A stretch of 64,000 nt of DNA from Phycisphaerae bacterium. Its GTDB lineage: Bacteria; Planctomycetota; Phycisphaerae; Phycisphaerales; UBA1924. Below are positions 8,719 to 17,394 of this stretch, in pieces. The position numbers were made by a program, and so were the translations under genes. A model generated the notes under the pieces. It saw only the letters and a list, made by a program, of their open reading frames with translations, was not told where the DNA came from and searched no databases. Positions within the stretch are counted from its first letter, which is position 1; each line of letters starts with the position of its first letter. The stretch lies in assembly GCA_030432255.1 (NCBI GenBank), contig JAUIHS010000002.1, positions 62,001 through 126,000 of the forward strand, given 5' to 3'.

Positions 8719-9966
8719 TCAGGATTTCGACAAGTGGACCACCATGTCCCGTTCAAGCGCCTGCTCGGGCGCGACCGCCTCAGAAGCCGCCATGCCCGCC
8801 CGCCGCCGCTCAACAGCGGCCTGCAGGTTGTCCGCAGGATCCGGAGACACGATCGGCGCATCGGAACCCAGTATCAGCACCGACTCCGGGGCGACGCCCG
8901 CCTCGGAACACGCGTCGACGAGGTCCCGAAGCGGGAACGCACGGTGGGCCCGATCCGGAGTGAGGCGCCGAATGGCTTCGATGTCCGTCAGCAGATGGCA
9001 TGGCTGCATGGACGCGATCACTCCCTGCCGCGGGAAGCGTGGGATATCCGCCTCATCGATGAACTGGGCATGCTCGATGCGCAGCCGGACGGTGTCGTCG
9101 AATCGCTCATGCAGGTCGAGCATGCGTCGGACCGCACCGTCCCCGATGGCGTGAGTCGCAACCTCGACACCTGCTCCGGCTGCTCGTGCGAAGGTCGAGA
9201 GGATCTCGTCATCCGACAACAGGGGTGTGCCCCGAGGATGCGACTCGATCGGATGGGCGAAGGGGCGCAGCATGTGCGCTGTTCTGCTGTTGAGCGTTCC
9301 GTCGGTGAAGAGCTTGATCCCTGACAGGTGGACCCGTTTCGAGTCGACCGCAGCAGCCATGATCGTGCGGACCTCGTCGAATGCCCACGGCGGCACATAG
9401 AGGTGCACATCCAGTTCGAGCGCATCCTCTGCCTCGAGTTCCAGCAGAGCGCGAGCGAAGTCCGGAATCGCGTGCATGTCATGCACTTCGGCGATGCCAA
9501 GCGCCCGCAATTCCTGTTGCGCTTCGCGGATCCATGCCTTCCGGTCGTGAACAGTCGCCTCGGGCGTGACATCGCGTACGAAGTCGCAGGCTGACTCCAG
9601 CAACAGCCCCGTTGCCTTTCCACCACGGCGCACGATGAACCCGCCCTCCGGATCCGGCGTCGCATCATTGATGCCCGCCAGTTCCAGCACCCGCCGGCTG
9701 ACGACCATGGCATGATGGTCGAACGAATGCAGCGTCACCCGGCGGCCATCGGTCGCTTCGTGCAGGGCATCGGCGTCCGGAGGCGTCGGATCCGACCATG
9801 CCTCTGTTCGCAGGCCGGATGCGGTGAGCCAGCCATCAGCCGGAAGTTCCGCCGCCGCTGACGCGATCCGATCAAGGCACATCTCGCGGTCGGTACAGTC
9901 ACCGACCGCCAGCCAGGAGCGCTCCCGCCCATGCTCAGCGAGGTGGATGTGCGCATCGCGGAGCAT
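8719..9966 (-). CDS. Metal-dependent amidohydrolase (amidohydrolase-3/YtcJ type)
   Basis: 415 residues. Metal ligands expected of the fold are visible: HIH at residues 6-8, Lys in IKLFTDGTL, His in THAIGDGA, His in RIEHAQF and Asp in GSDAPI. YtcJ-like enzymes hydrolyse amide or ester-like bonds of unknown substrates. It is shorter than usual (about 540 residues) because it starts right at the HxH strand and lacks the N-terminal beta-sandwich segment. No alternative start is possible, because the upstream gene's stop is 6 bases away. It is the last gene of a minus-strand run with the 9973 and 10614 genes and metG. Confidence 0.85.
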   Translation of the reverse strand: MLRDAHIHLAEHGRERSWLAVGDCTDREMCLDRIASAAAELPADGWLTASGLRTEAWSDPTPPDADALHEATDGRRVTLHSFDHHAMVVSRRVLELAGINDATPDPEGGFIVRRGGKATGLLLESACDFVRDVTPEATVHDRKAWIREAQQELRALGIAEVHDMHAIPDFARALLELEAEDALELDVHLYVPPWAFDEVRTIMAAAVDSKRVHLSGIKLFTDGTLNSRTAHMLRPFAHPIESHPRGTPLLSDDEILSTFARAAGAGVEVATHAIGDGAVRRMLDLHERFDDTVRLRIEHAQFIDEADIPRFPRQGVIASMQPCHLLTDIEAIRRLTPDRAHRAFPLRDLVDACSEAGVAPESVLILGSDAPIVSPDPADNLQAAVERRRAGMAASEAVAPEQALERDMVVHLSKS

Positions 9967-9972
9967 CGTTCT

Positions 9973-10617
9973 TCATCCCCCTGCCAGCAACGCCTCGATG
10001 GCCTTCTGCGCCGCGTCTCCGTCGGATACTGCGGACTCGAATCCGAGTCGCAGGACGCCGAAGCGACCTCGCACGTGCAAGCCACGCCCGTCGACGCCCA
10101 CGCATCGAGGCGATTCGACCTCCATGTTCAGCACGCGCTGACAGGCGGCACGCAGGTCATCCTCGCGCCCGTTGGCCGCGCGGCAGAGGCGGGCCTGATC
10201 AGCGTGCAGGCAGTTCGGGACCGTGAGGGCTTCGCCGTCGAAGACCCAGACACCGAGTCGTGCACTGTCCAGCCACATGGCGCCCCAGCGAACATGCTCG
10301 GGTTCACCGTGGTAGATCATCCAGCGATCCGTCGCCGCGGACTCCTCGATCTCCTCGACTGAAACAAGCAGCTGCATGACATCGAGGCCTTCTTCCGGGA
10401 CGTACAGGACGACGTGGGAAGCCAGCATCGCGGCGACGGGCAGGGACGCGATCAGGCGTCCGGACTCCGGCTCATCGACGAATTTCACGGGAACGCGCTG
10501 GCCATCGAATTCAAGGAGACCTTCGCGGTAGCTGTCGAGGTACTCGATGGCATCCACGAGTGCGGCGGCTTCCGCTTCCGGGCTGTGCAGGGGTCGTTCT
10601 GCTGCTCCCTCGTTCAT
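9973..10617 (-). CDS. Conserved-looking cytoplasmic protein of unknown function
   Basis: 214 residues, no signal peptide and no membrane segment. The middle part (IASLPVAAMLASHVVLYVP...VLVSVEE-like strands, then WMIYHGEPEHVRWGAMWLDS) suggests an alpha/beta or split-barrel fold, but I do not recognise the family. Its ATG overlaps the stop of the zinc-ribbon gene upstream by 4 bases, so the two are translationally coupled, and the amidohydrolase gene follows 6 bases after its stop. The context gives no clear pathway. Confidence 0.7.
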   Translation of the reverse strand: MNEGAAERPLHSPEAEAAALVDAIEYLDSYREGLLEFDGQRVPVKFVDEPESGRLIASLPVAAMLASHVVLYVPEEGLDVMQLLVSVEEIEESAATDRWMIYHGEPEHVRWGAMWLDSARLGVWVFDGEALTVPNCLHADQARLCRAANGREDDLRAACQRVLNMEVESPRCVGVDGRGLHVRGRFGVLRLGFESAVSDGDAAQKAIEALLAGG

Positions 10618-11174
10618 CCGAAGTCCTTCCGAAACATCTCGTCCTTGTCATAGAGATTGCCGCAGGAGGGGCAGCGGTCCCGCCGGGGCATGCTCAGGAG
10701 GCTGGCATCACATCGTTCGCAGTGCCAGTCGAACGCATCGACGATGGCATTGGCGTCGACGCCTTCCTCATCAAATGCATCGAGCAGGGCATCCGGTCCG
10801 TGGACTTCGAGGATGCGCTCGACGAGGTCGTAGGGTGCCTGGCATTCGGGGCATTGTGTCATGTCGAGGTCATGCGGAAGCGAGGCGCCACATGCCGCGC
10901 ATGACACGGCGCAATGGTTCGGGTCGAGGCGCGAGAGATCGGGAACCGACTGTTCTTCCCAGTCGGTCTCCGGCACCATCGACTCCTGCTCGTACTCTCC
11001 GAGGATCTCCTCGGCGCGTGCGCGCTGGCGGCGTGTCGCAAGCACCAGCTCGAAGCGGGGGCGCGCGAATCCGGCGTCCTCCAACGGGAACATCTTCACG
11101 GCGATGCCGTGCTGAGTCAGGTACTGCGCCGTCTGCTGGGCACGGACCAGGTTGTCATACAAACGAAGGCGCAT
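10614..11174 (-). CDS. DUF2007-like protein with two zinc ribbons
   Basis: 186 residues. The N-terminal 60 residues (LYDNLVRAQQTAQYLTQHGI ... FELVLATRRQRARAEEIL) look like the small DUF2007 signal-transducing domain. Then come two CxxC pairs of one ribbon (CAAC ... CPEC) and, after an acidic helix, another two (CERC ... CPSC), each suited to bind one zinc ion. It starts 3 bases after the metG stop and overlaps the next gene by ATGA, so metG, this gene and 9973 probably form one operon. Function is unknown; a regulatory or nucleic-acid-binding role is possible. Confidence 0.78.
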   Translation of the reverse strand: MRLRLYDNLVRAQQTAQYLTQHGIAVKMFPLEDAGFARPRFELVLATRRQRARAEEILGEYEQESMVPETDWEEQSVPDLSRLDPNHCAVSCAACGASLPHDLDMTQCPECQAPYDLVERILEVHGPDALLDAFDEEGVDANAIVDAFDWHCERCDASLLSMPRRDRCPSCGNLYDKDEMFRKDFG

Positions 11175-11177
11175 GAT

Positions 11178-12809
11178 TCAAGATCCGCTTGCGCTGACCT
11201 CCGGTGGCGGTGCATCCACATCGGCACGAGGGAAGAGCCCTTCGCCCTTCGTGATGGCAGCGCCGGGCTGAACACCGCCCCACGTCAGTGACGAGGAACT
11301 CAGGGAAGTCGGATCGATGCCGATGCGGGTCAGGAATTCCTGCGAGGCGTCCGGGATGGCCGGGAGCATGAGGATCGCGGCGATCCGGAGCGTCTCCACG
11401 CAGTGATAGAGGATGCGGCCGACTTCCGGCATGCCATCCGGATCCTTGGCCAGCTTGAAGGGCTTGGTGTCATTGATGTACTGATCGACGCGATTCGAGA
11501 GTTCCAGGCCTGAGCGCAGGGCACCGGCAACGTCCAGTTGTTCCATCTGGCCGGTCGCGGTCGCGATCATCTTCCCGGTGATCTCGGGCCAGTTGTAATC
11601 ACCATTCGTCGGATCGCCTCGATCGTCCGGGCACTGTCCATCGAAGTACTTGACGATCATGTTGGTGACGCGGGACGCGGCATTGCCGAACCCGTTGGCC
11701 AGATCGGCGTTGTACACCTCGACGAAGCGGCTGTGCGAGAAGTCCGCATCGGTTGCACCGAGGGGCCCCTGGGTGAGGAGGAACCAGCGGAGGGCGTCCC
11801 GGCTGAAGTTCTCGCAGTAGGCTTCGATGGTGGCCAGGTCGATGAAGTTTCCGAGCGTCTTGCTCATCTTCTGGCCCTCGCGGATCCAGAAGGAATGGGC
11901 GTACACGGCATCCGGGAGGTGAAGATCGGTGCGTCCGGCGTCGCGGAGCGCCATGATGAGCGCGGGCCAGATGACCGCATGGAACCACAGGATCTCCTTG
12001 CCGATGAAATGGACCACCGGGCCGGACGCGTTCCAGTAGTGGTGACGCGATGCATCCATGTCGGCGGCCTCGGCGTCGACGAGTCCGAGGGCGGTCATGT
12101 AGTTGAGCAGCGCATCGATCCACACGTAGGTCACGTGTTTCTCGTTGCCCGGCACGGGGATGCCCCAGGTGAAGTTGGTGCGGCTGATGGGTACATCGCG
12201 TGACTCATCGCGCAGCCGTCCGAGCACTTCGTTCCGGCGGGCATCCGGCTGCACGAATTCGGGGTGCGCTTCGATCCACTCGCGGACGCGGTCCCAGTAC
12301 TTCGTGAGGCGGAAGAAGTAGTTCTCCTCCGTTGCCTTGACCAGTGGCTTGCCGTTGAACGCGGTGAAGTCGCGCTCGCGGGCCTGGTTCTCGGTGACGT
12401 ACTCCTCCTGCCCCTCGTCGTACCACCCCTCGAAGGTATCGAGGTAGAAGTCCCCGGATTCGATCAGGGTCGAGAGGACCCGCTGCACCTGCTTCTCGTG
12501 GCGCGGCTCCGTCGTGCGGATGAAGTCGTCATTCGTGGCGCCGACGTATCCCAATGCGGTCACGAAGTGGCGGGCGTTCTCATCGGCGAGTTCCTGCGGT
12601 GTGATACCTCGGGATGCAGCCGACTTTTCGACCTTCTGTCCGTGCTCATCGGTCCCGGTCAGGAAGAACACGTCGTGCCCCGCCAGTCGCATGAAGCGCG
12701 CCACGGCATCTGCCACGATCGTGGTGTAGCAGTGCCCGATGTGGGGCTGATCGTTGACGTAATAGATCGGGGTCGTGATGTAGTATGGCGTGGCGGGTGG
12801 CGTCGGCAT
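11178..12809 (-). CDS. metG: Methionyl-tRNA synthetase
   Basis: 543 residues. This class I synthetase charges tRNA-Met. HIGH (residues 23-26 in QPHIGHCYTT) and KMSKT (314-318) are present, along with FLTGTDEHGQK and the anticodon-binding helical domain. The connective-peptide region (about 125-165) has no cysteines, so it lacks the zinc knuckle of the E. coli type. The protein ends without the C-terminal tRNA-binding (EMAP/Trbp111) domain. It is first in a minus-strand operon with the zinc-ribbon gene. The call is secure. Confidence 0.97.
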   Translation of the reverse strand: MPTPPATPYYITTPIYYVNDQPHIGHCYTTIVADAVARFMRLAGHDVFFLTGTDEHGQKVEKSAASRGITPQELADENARHFVTALGYVGATNDDFIRTTEPRHEKQVQRVLSTLIESGDFYLDTFEGWYDEGQEEYVTENQARERDFTAFNGKPLVKATEENYFFRLTKYWDRVREWIEAHPEFVQPDARRNEVLGRLRDESRDVPISRTNFTWGIPVPGNEKHVTYVWIDALLNYMTALGLVDAEAADMDASRHHYWNASGPVVHFIGKEILWFHAVIWPALIMALRDAGRTDLHLPDAVYAHSFWIREGQKMSKTLGNFIDLATIEAYCENFSRDALRWFLLTQGPLGATDADFSHSRFVEVYNADLANGFGNAASRVTNMIVKYFDGQCPDDRGDPTNGDYNWPEITGKMIATATGQMEQLDVAGALRSGLELSNRVDQYINDTKPFKLAKDPDGMPEVGRILYHCVETLRIAAILMLPAIPDASQEFLTRIGIDPTSLSSSSLTWGGVQPGAAITKGEGLFPRADVDAPPPEVSASGS

Positions 12810-12868
12810 GGTGGGATTGTACGAAGCGTGAGCCGGAATGGGTTCGCTGGTCCCGAGAAGTGTCCGGG

Positions 12869-14107
12869 TCAGAGGGTCATTTGCAGCGCGCTGGGGCCGA
12901 TCGTGACGGCGGTCATCGTTCCCAGTTCCCGGCGTTCCAGGTAGGCATTCACGGCGTCGAGGGTGACGGACTCCAGTTGCCCGGTCAGTTCATCGAGTGT
13001 CCGGGCGCGCCCGATGCGGGCATGATCACGGGCGATCGCACCGGCCCTTGCCGAGGTGGACTCGCCTGACATCACGAGTTTCGATTTGAGGCCGATGAGT
13101 GCTCGCTGGAACTCACCCTCGGTGATACGCCCCGCGGGTTCGTTGATCCGGCGGAGTTCCGCCATCAGGACATCAGCCGTCTCCTGTGCCCGCTCCGGGG
13201 TGGTTCCGGAGTAGGCCACGGTTCGGCCGTACCGAGCGTCCGCACCGTATGACGCGTAGACCGAGTAGCACAGGCTGCGCTTCTCCCGGACTTCCGTGAA
13301 GAGGCGTCCGGACATGCCGCCGGACAGCACGGCGCACACCACGCGTTCGAGCCAGCAGTCCTCGCTCGGTTCCGGGGGACTGTCATGCGCGATCGCAATG
13401 TGTACCTGGTTCGTATCGTCGTCGAGGTGGTGGTAGCCGCGATCTGAATCGTCCTTCCACGAGAGGTCTTCCGTCTCACCTTCCCAACCGGAAAGGAGCG
13501 CTTCGATCTGCGGTGCGACCGTCTGCATGTCCACATCCCCCGCCATCGAGAGGATGCTTCCGCCCGGACGCGCGAAACGAGACCACATGTCGTGAGTGTC
13601 GGCCGCGGTCAGGTTCCGGAGGTCCTCTTCCGAGCCGAGACTCGAACGGTTGATCGGCGACGGCGCGTGTCGGCGGCGCAGTTCCACCATGGAGCGTTCC
13701 TGCGGCTCATCGGCGAGGCTCGCGATGGATTGCAGGCAGAGATCGCGCACCGGTTCGACCTGGTCGGCGGCCAGTGTCGGCCGCCGCGCCATGTCGACGA
13801 AGAGCGGCAGCACATCACCCAGTCGTGCGCCGAGCATGGTGGTCGACATCGACAGGTAGAACGTCTCGACGCGCGTGCCGCGCGAAGCGCCGAGTCGATC
13901 GAAGGCGTCCGCCTGTGCGCGGGAGTCGAGGTCGCCGGCGCCGCGGCAGACCAGTTCGGCCCACATGGCGGAGATGCCGTCGCAACCGTCCGGCTGGCGC
14001 GCGGATCCGGCGGGGAGCAGCCAGGTCACGCCCGTGGAACTCACACCGGGAATGCGCTCCACGATCAGTGGCATCGCGCCGATCATCTGCGTCTCGATCC
14101 GGGACAT
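12869..14107 (-). CDS. M16-family peptidase homologue without zinc-binding motif
   Basis: 412 residues with two M16-type halves. The second half keeps the LFTEVREKRSLCYSVYASY signature (Arg/Tyr pair) used by M16 peptidases to bind substrate. In the first half, where HFLEH is expected, the protein has AMWAE (residues 47-51, in GISAMWAELVCRGA), so it cannot bind catalytic zinc in the normal way. It resembles the inactive partner subunit of heterodimeric M16 enzymes, but no active partner lies nearby. It may pair with a subunit encoded elsewhere or act as a chaperone or scaffold. No signal peptide is seen. Confidence 0.83.
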   Translation of the reverse strand: MSRIETQMIGAMPLIVERIPGVSSTGVTWLLPAGSARQPDGCDGISAMWAELVCRGAGDLDSRAQADAFDRLGASRGTRVETFYLSMSTTMLGARLGDVLPLFVDMARRPTLAADQVEPVRDLCLQSIASLADEPQERSMVELRRRHAPSPINRSSLGSEEDLRNLTAADTHDMWSRFARPGGSILSMAGDVDMQTVAPQIEALLSGWEGETEDLSWKDDSDRGYHHLDDDTNQVHIAIAHDSPPEPSEDCWLERVVCAVLSGGMSGRLFTEVREKRSLCYSVYASYGADARYGRTVAYSGTTPERAQETADVLMAELRRINEPAGRITEGEFQRALIGLKSKLVMSGESTSARAGAIARDHARIGRARTLDELTGQLESVTLDAVNAYLERRELGTMTAVTIGPSALQMTL

Positions 14108-14356
14108 GTGAACCTTTCTGAAGAGTGCCGGGGACGTTTCATGGTCGATCCTACCGGCAGTTGAGGATCAGGGACAGACCGCGGCCTGCAAGCCGCCGTG
14201 GCACTGTCACCATGCTATCGGTCCCACCCCATTCCCCGGACCCGCACAATCCGGACCGGTGCGTCGGGAGTTTGGTGGCGAGGGTGCCGCGGCATCGCAT
14301 ACCCGGACGATGCAGCAGGTGACGTTTCCTGCACCGACGGTGCGAAGGGGTCGCTG

Positions 14357-14965
14357 TTGCGCACTGCCTTGAACATCGTGTTGCTTCTCATGATGACGCT
14401 CATCGGGGCGTCGGTTCTGTGGCATGGCCGCGCCGAGGACGACGAGGAGTCGCGGATCATTGCCACGCACCGCGCTGTGAGGCGTGTTGAGGGCGAGGTG
14501 AAGTACCGCGCGGTGACTGAGCAGGCGGCCTTGAATGGTTACGGTTGGCCGTCGACGATTTCTTCGGACTGGTTTGGGAGCATGCCACCTCAGAACCACC
14601 TTGTGCCTGCTGATCGGCCCTGGATGGAGGTTGCATCTGGCACTGACGCGTCCCAGATCCACCCCACGCTGCTGATCTCGACGACGAAGGAGATCCCCGC
14701 TTTCTGGTACAACCCGGCGAACGGCATTGTTCGGGCGCGTGTGGGGCCGATGCTCTCGGATCGTCGTTCACTTGAGATCTACAACGCGATCAATCGTTCG
14801 GGATTGAGTTCATTGTTTGCCCATGACGAGAAGGTCCGCCCGATTTCGGCGCGTGAAGCGATCACCGAGGATCTTCCACCGGTCGTGAAGCAGGACCCGG
14901 TCATCAACGTCCGGGTCAATCGTCCTGAAGACGAGAGCGACGCGCCGGCGCCTGACCGGGAATGA
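14357..14965 (+). CDS. Single-pass membrane protein of unknown function
   Basis: 202 residues from the TTG at 14357, chosen because GAAGGGG lies 6 bases upstream and the protein then begins directly with a membrane helix (LRTALNIVLLLMMTLIGASVLW). The frame is open from 14198 but the extra N-terminus is Arg/Pro-rich and unconvincing. After the helix is a charged coil and a globular region with NGYGWPSTISSDWFG and FWYNPANGIVRARV, reminiscent of pseudopilin-like proteins but without a GFTLIE prepilin site. The tail is acidic. It is divergent from the M16 gene. Confidence 0.6.
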   Translation: MRTALNIVLLLMMTLIGASVLWHGRAEDDEESRIIATHRAVRRVEGEVKYRAVTEQAALNGYGWPSTISSDWFGSMPPQNHLVPADRPWMEVASGTDASQIHPTLLISTTKEIPAFWYNPANGIVRARVGPMLSDRRSLEIYNAINRSGLSSLFAHDEKVRPISAREAITEDLPPVVKQDPVINVRVNRPEDESDAPAPDRE

Positions 14966-15484
14966 CGATCAGCGCGCTCGAAAGCGACTGATTCGTGTCC
15001 GTTCAAGCGATCTCACGCACGAAAATCAAAAAAAATTTTCGAGGCGACTTCGGTGTCTGCTGATGCGATGTTGCGCGCGTACGAATATGGTGCGCCGGCG
15101 GTTCTCGCGTTGCACGTTGATCGCGTTGACGGGTGCATGAACACGTCCGCGCCGCGAAGTGATTTCACGCAAAAACACACCAACTCACGGCAAAAACGGC
15201 TATTCGCGCGGTGAACGCGCGCTGGAGCGCAGCAGATGCGCGTGGCTTGCTACGTCATGAAGCGCGGTGTACGGCGCGGCGCTTCGAGCAGGGCGAGCGC
15301 ATGACAACTGGCCGGTACGCCGCGGCGTGCGCCGGCTCGACAGCTTCCGAAGTCCACTGAAGGTCTTGACCGCCGAAATCCGATAGAAGTAAAGTTTTTG
15401 GAAGTGAAAGCGATGTTCGTGCCTTGCGAGGCGCGTTCGTCACCAAGTTCCTCAGCTCCGATACCAATGAGGAGGCTCTCAGCC
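14966..15484 (+). other. 519-bp intergenic region with promoter for the H1-like gene
   Basis: No convincing ORF. It is richer in runs of A and in CpG words than its neighbours. A hairpin CGAAAAT/ATTTTCG (15020-15026 with 15035-15041) and related A-rich words TCACGCAAAAAC and TCACGGCAAAAAC lie at 15160-15200. Near its right end are the candidate promoter (15366-15395) and a GAGGAGG ribosome-binding site. Confidence 0.4.
15366..15395 (+). promoter_or_regulatory. Candidate sigma-70 promoter of the H1-like gene
   Basis: TTGACC (15366-15371), an 18-base spacer and TAAAGT (15390-15395), about 90 bases upstream of the ATG. Identified by eye from hexamer match and position. Confidence 0.45.
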
Positions 15485-15787
15485 ATGGCTAAGAAACGTG
15501 CCAAGAAGAAGGCGACCAAGAAGAAGGCTCGCCGCAAGGTAGCCAAGAAGAAGACCACGCGGAAGAAGGCCACGCGCAAGAAGGCGACCCGCAAGAAGGC
15601 TACGCGTAAGAAGGCCACCCGCAAGAAGACCAAGAAGAAGGCCGCCAAGAAGAAGACCAAGAAGAAGGCGACCCGCAAGAAGGCCACGCGCAAGAAGGCG
15701 ACTCGCAAGAAGACCAAGAAGAAGGCCACGCGCAAGAAGGCCACTCGCAAGAAGGCGACCCGTCGCAAGACGACCAAGCGTCGCTGA
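15485..15787 (+). CDS. Histone H1-like lysine/arginine-repeat DNA-binding protein
   Basis: 100 residues, start at MAKKRAKKK with GAGGAGG 9 bases upstream. It consists almost wholly of repeated KKATR and KKTKK units (TRKKATRKKATRKK pattern, three blocks separated by KKTKKK). This resembles eukaryotic H1 C-terminal tails and the bacterial Hc1/AlgP-like proteins, which bind and compact DNA non-specifically. No globular domain is present. A strong intrinsic terminator follows, so it is a single-gene unit. Repeat number is likely to vary by slippage because the underlying DNA repeats too. Confidence 0.88.
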   Translation: MAKKRAKKKATKKKARRKVAKKKTTRKKATRKKATRKKATRKKATRKKTKKKAAKKKTKKKATRKKATRKKATRKKTKKKATRKKATRKKATRRKTTKRR

Positions 15788-15826
15788 TGCCCATCGCGGC
15801 AACACGCCGCTGATCAGCCTCATTCG

Positions 15827-15857
15827 GGAGCCGATGGTCAACATCGGCTCCTTTTTC
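15827..15857 (+). terminator. Intrinsic terminator of the H1-like gene
   Basis: Ten-bp stem GGAGCCGATG/CATCGGCTCC (15827-15836 with 15842-15851), a 5-base loop and then TTTTTC. Confidence 0.88.
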
Positions 15858-16086
15858 TTGTGCCATACCCAACAAATTACAAAAACGAATGAGGCCCGGA
15901 CACTTGCAGCCGATCCGCCGGTCGGGGCTTCACATGCGCCCGCGTCGAGGTATAGTTCCTCTTCTGTTCGGCCGGATCGTCAGCGGCCGGCTCTGTTTCT
16001 GATTGAAGCCCTCTCACGCACGTGGACGACATTGAGTGCAGGAGAGTCGCCGCCCTGGGAAAGTCGCGGCGGAAGCAAGGACGACC

Positions 16087-16347
16087 ATGCCCCACATCAT
16101 CGCCGAACCCTGCATCGGAACCAAGGACACGTCCTGTGTGGACGTCTGCCCCGTCGACTGCATCCATCCCACGAAGGATGACGACGACTACCAGGATGCC
16201 GATCAACTCTTCATCGACCCCGATACTTGTATCGACTGTGGTCTCTGTGTTGACGAATGTCCCGTGAAGGCCATCTTCCCCGAAGAAGATCTGCCCACCG
16301 AGTGGAACAACTACGTTCAACTCAACGTCGACTACTACAACCAGTAG
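16087..16347 (+). CDS. 7Fe ferredoxin ([3Fe-4S][4Fe-4S])
   Basis: 86 residues from the ATG at 16087 (AAGGACG upstream). The first cluster motif is Cx7Cx3CP (CIGTKDTSCVDVCP), typical of a 3Fe-4S site, and the second is Cx2Cx2Cx3CP (CIDCGLCVDECP), a 4Fe-4S site. This pattern matches the Azotobacter FdI/Thermus type of 7Fe ferredoxin. It would carry single electrons between cytoplasmic redox enzymes; no partner enzyme is adjacent. Length fits the short members of the family. Confidence 0.93.
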   Translation: MPHIIAEPCIGTKDTSCVDVCPVDCIHPTKDDDDYQDADQLFIDPDTCIDCGLCVDECPVKAIFPEEDLPTEWNNYVQLNVDYYNQ

Positions 16348-16433
16348 AAGTTGGAATCGGGATCAGCACGCGAGGATCTCCCGTTGCCTGAGGCGACCGG
16401 GATTGACGGTTTCAGCGCGCCCGGGACGCAGCG

Positions 16434-16838
16434 TCACTCGATGATGTTGCCCGTGGGAGTCGAAATCGTGCGAACGTTCGAGGGGGCGTCCGACTTCTCC
16501 TGCCAGTCCTCCATCCGCGGCAGGTTCAACTCGCTTGCACAGGTCTTGCGGTAGCCAAGCAGCCGGATCACCTCAAGGACATCAGTCCACGTCGGGAAGG
16601 TCTTGCCATTGGCTTTCTTGAAGGCCTCGATCGCCATCACGAAGAGGAACTGCTCGTCTGTCAGTTCGCCCTCCTCAGCGTTCTTCATGAAGTCGGTCCG
16701 CCGACGACCGGGACCCCGACGCCGTTCCAGGCCCGTGTCGCCCTCGCGAGCGCGACGATCGACCCCGCTCCGACGATCAACGACACCCTCAAACCGGGGG
16801 TCGGATCCGTCGTCTGACTGAGATTCGTTTCTGGGCAT
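16434..16838 (-). CDS. Small protein of unknown function with Arg-rich linker
   Basis: 134 residues. The first third is charged and contains RRSGVDRRARE and LERRRGPGRRRTDFM, basic patches that could bind nucleic acid or lipids. The rest (LTDEQFLFVMAIEAFKKANGKTFPTWTDVLEVIRLLGYRK) is a compact helical domain. It reads like a conserved planctomycete protein, but I do not recognise the family. It converges with the ferredoxin gene. Confidence 0.7.
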   Translation of the reverse strand: MPRNESQSDDGSDPRFEGVVDRRSGVDRRAREGDTGLERRRGPGRRRTDFMKNAEEGELTDEQFLFVMAIEAFKKANGKTFPTWTDVLEVIRLLGYRKTCASELNLPRMEDWQEKSDAPSNVRTISTPTGNIIE

Positions 16839-16911
16839 GGCGCTCTCCTCGAGAGTCTCCCGAGGACGACGCCCGAACAGCCCCGCGGCGGCGGCGCGAC
16901 GACCTCATTGA

Positions 16912-17181
16912 TCAATAATCATCGTCCTCGTCGTCGTCGTCCCCGTAGTCGTATTCGTAGTCGTCGTCGAAGTCGTCCTCTTCGTCCCCCTCATCATCGA
17001 AATCGTCCTCGTCATCATCGTCCCAGTCGAAATCATCGTCGTCATCGTCACCGTCGTCGTCATCCTCTTCATCCTCACAGACGACAACGGCGAACTCGAC
17101 CTCCTCGGGGCCGGATGAGGGCAGCGGCTCGATGCCGGATGGCGCGGCGATGAGGTCCAGCAGATTGCTGTCCGTTTGCAT
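16912..17181 (-). CDS. Poly-acidic protein
   Basis: 89 residues from the ATG at 17181, chosen for AGAAGGGG 6 bases upstream; longer starts at 17217 and 17229 have poor ribosome-binding sites. After a short ordinary N-terminus (LLDLIAAPSGIEPLP) and a beta-like VEFAVVVCE, roughly the last 50 residues are nearly all Asp/Glu with a few Phe, Trp and Tyr. No known domain. Such tails can mimic DNA, bind cations or bind basic proteins. It lies about 1.1 kb from the lysine-repeat gene; any link is speculation. Confidence 0.6.
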   Translation of the reverse strand: MQTDSNLLDLIAAPSGIEPLPSSGPEEVEFAVVVCEDEEDDDDGDDDDDDFDWDDDDEDDFDDEGDEEDDFDDDYEYDYGDDDDEDDDY

Positions 17182-17394
17182 TGCGAGCCCCTTCTTTGCG
17201 ATCCCTATGTCACTCATGCCTTGTACCATGCTGCCGGCGAGCGGTAAGATTGCCGCGGATCCCGAACGCGGCCCGTAACGCCCGGTAACCTACTGTCCGA
17301 ACGAACGATGTCAATTTCGAATGGCCGCTTCCCAACAAATTTTCTGACCCCCGCATGCCCTCGATCATTGCCGATCACGGTGCGAACACACTCC

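Noticed and set aside
15485-15787. Low-complexity artefact instead of a gene
   Set aside because: A strong ribosome-binding site, promoter-like boxes and an intrinsic terminator frame it exactly, and lysine-repeat proteins are known in related bacteria.
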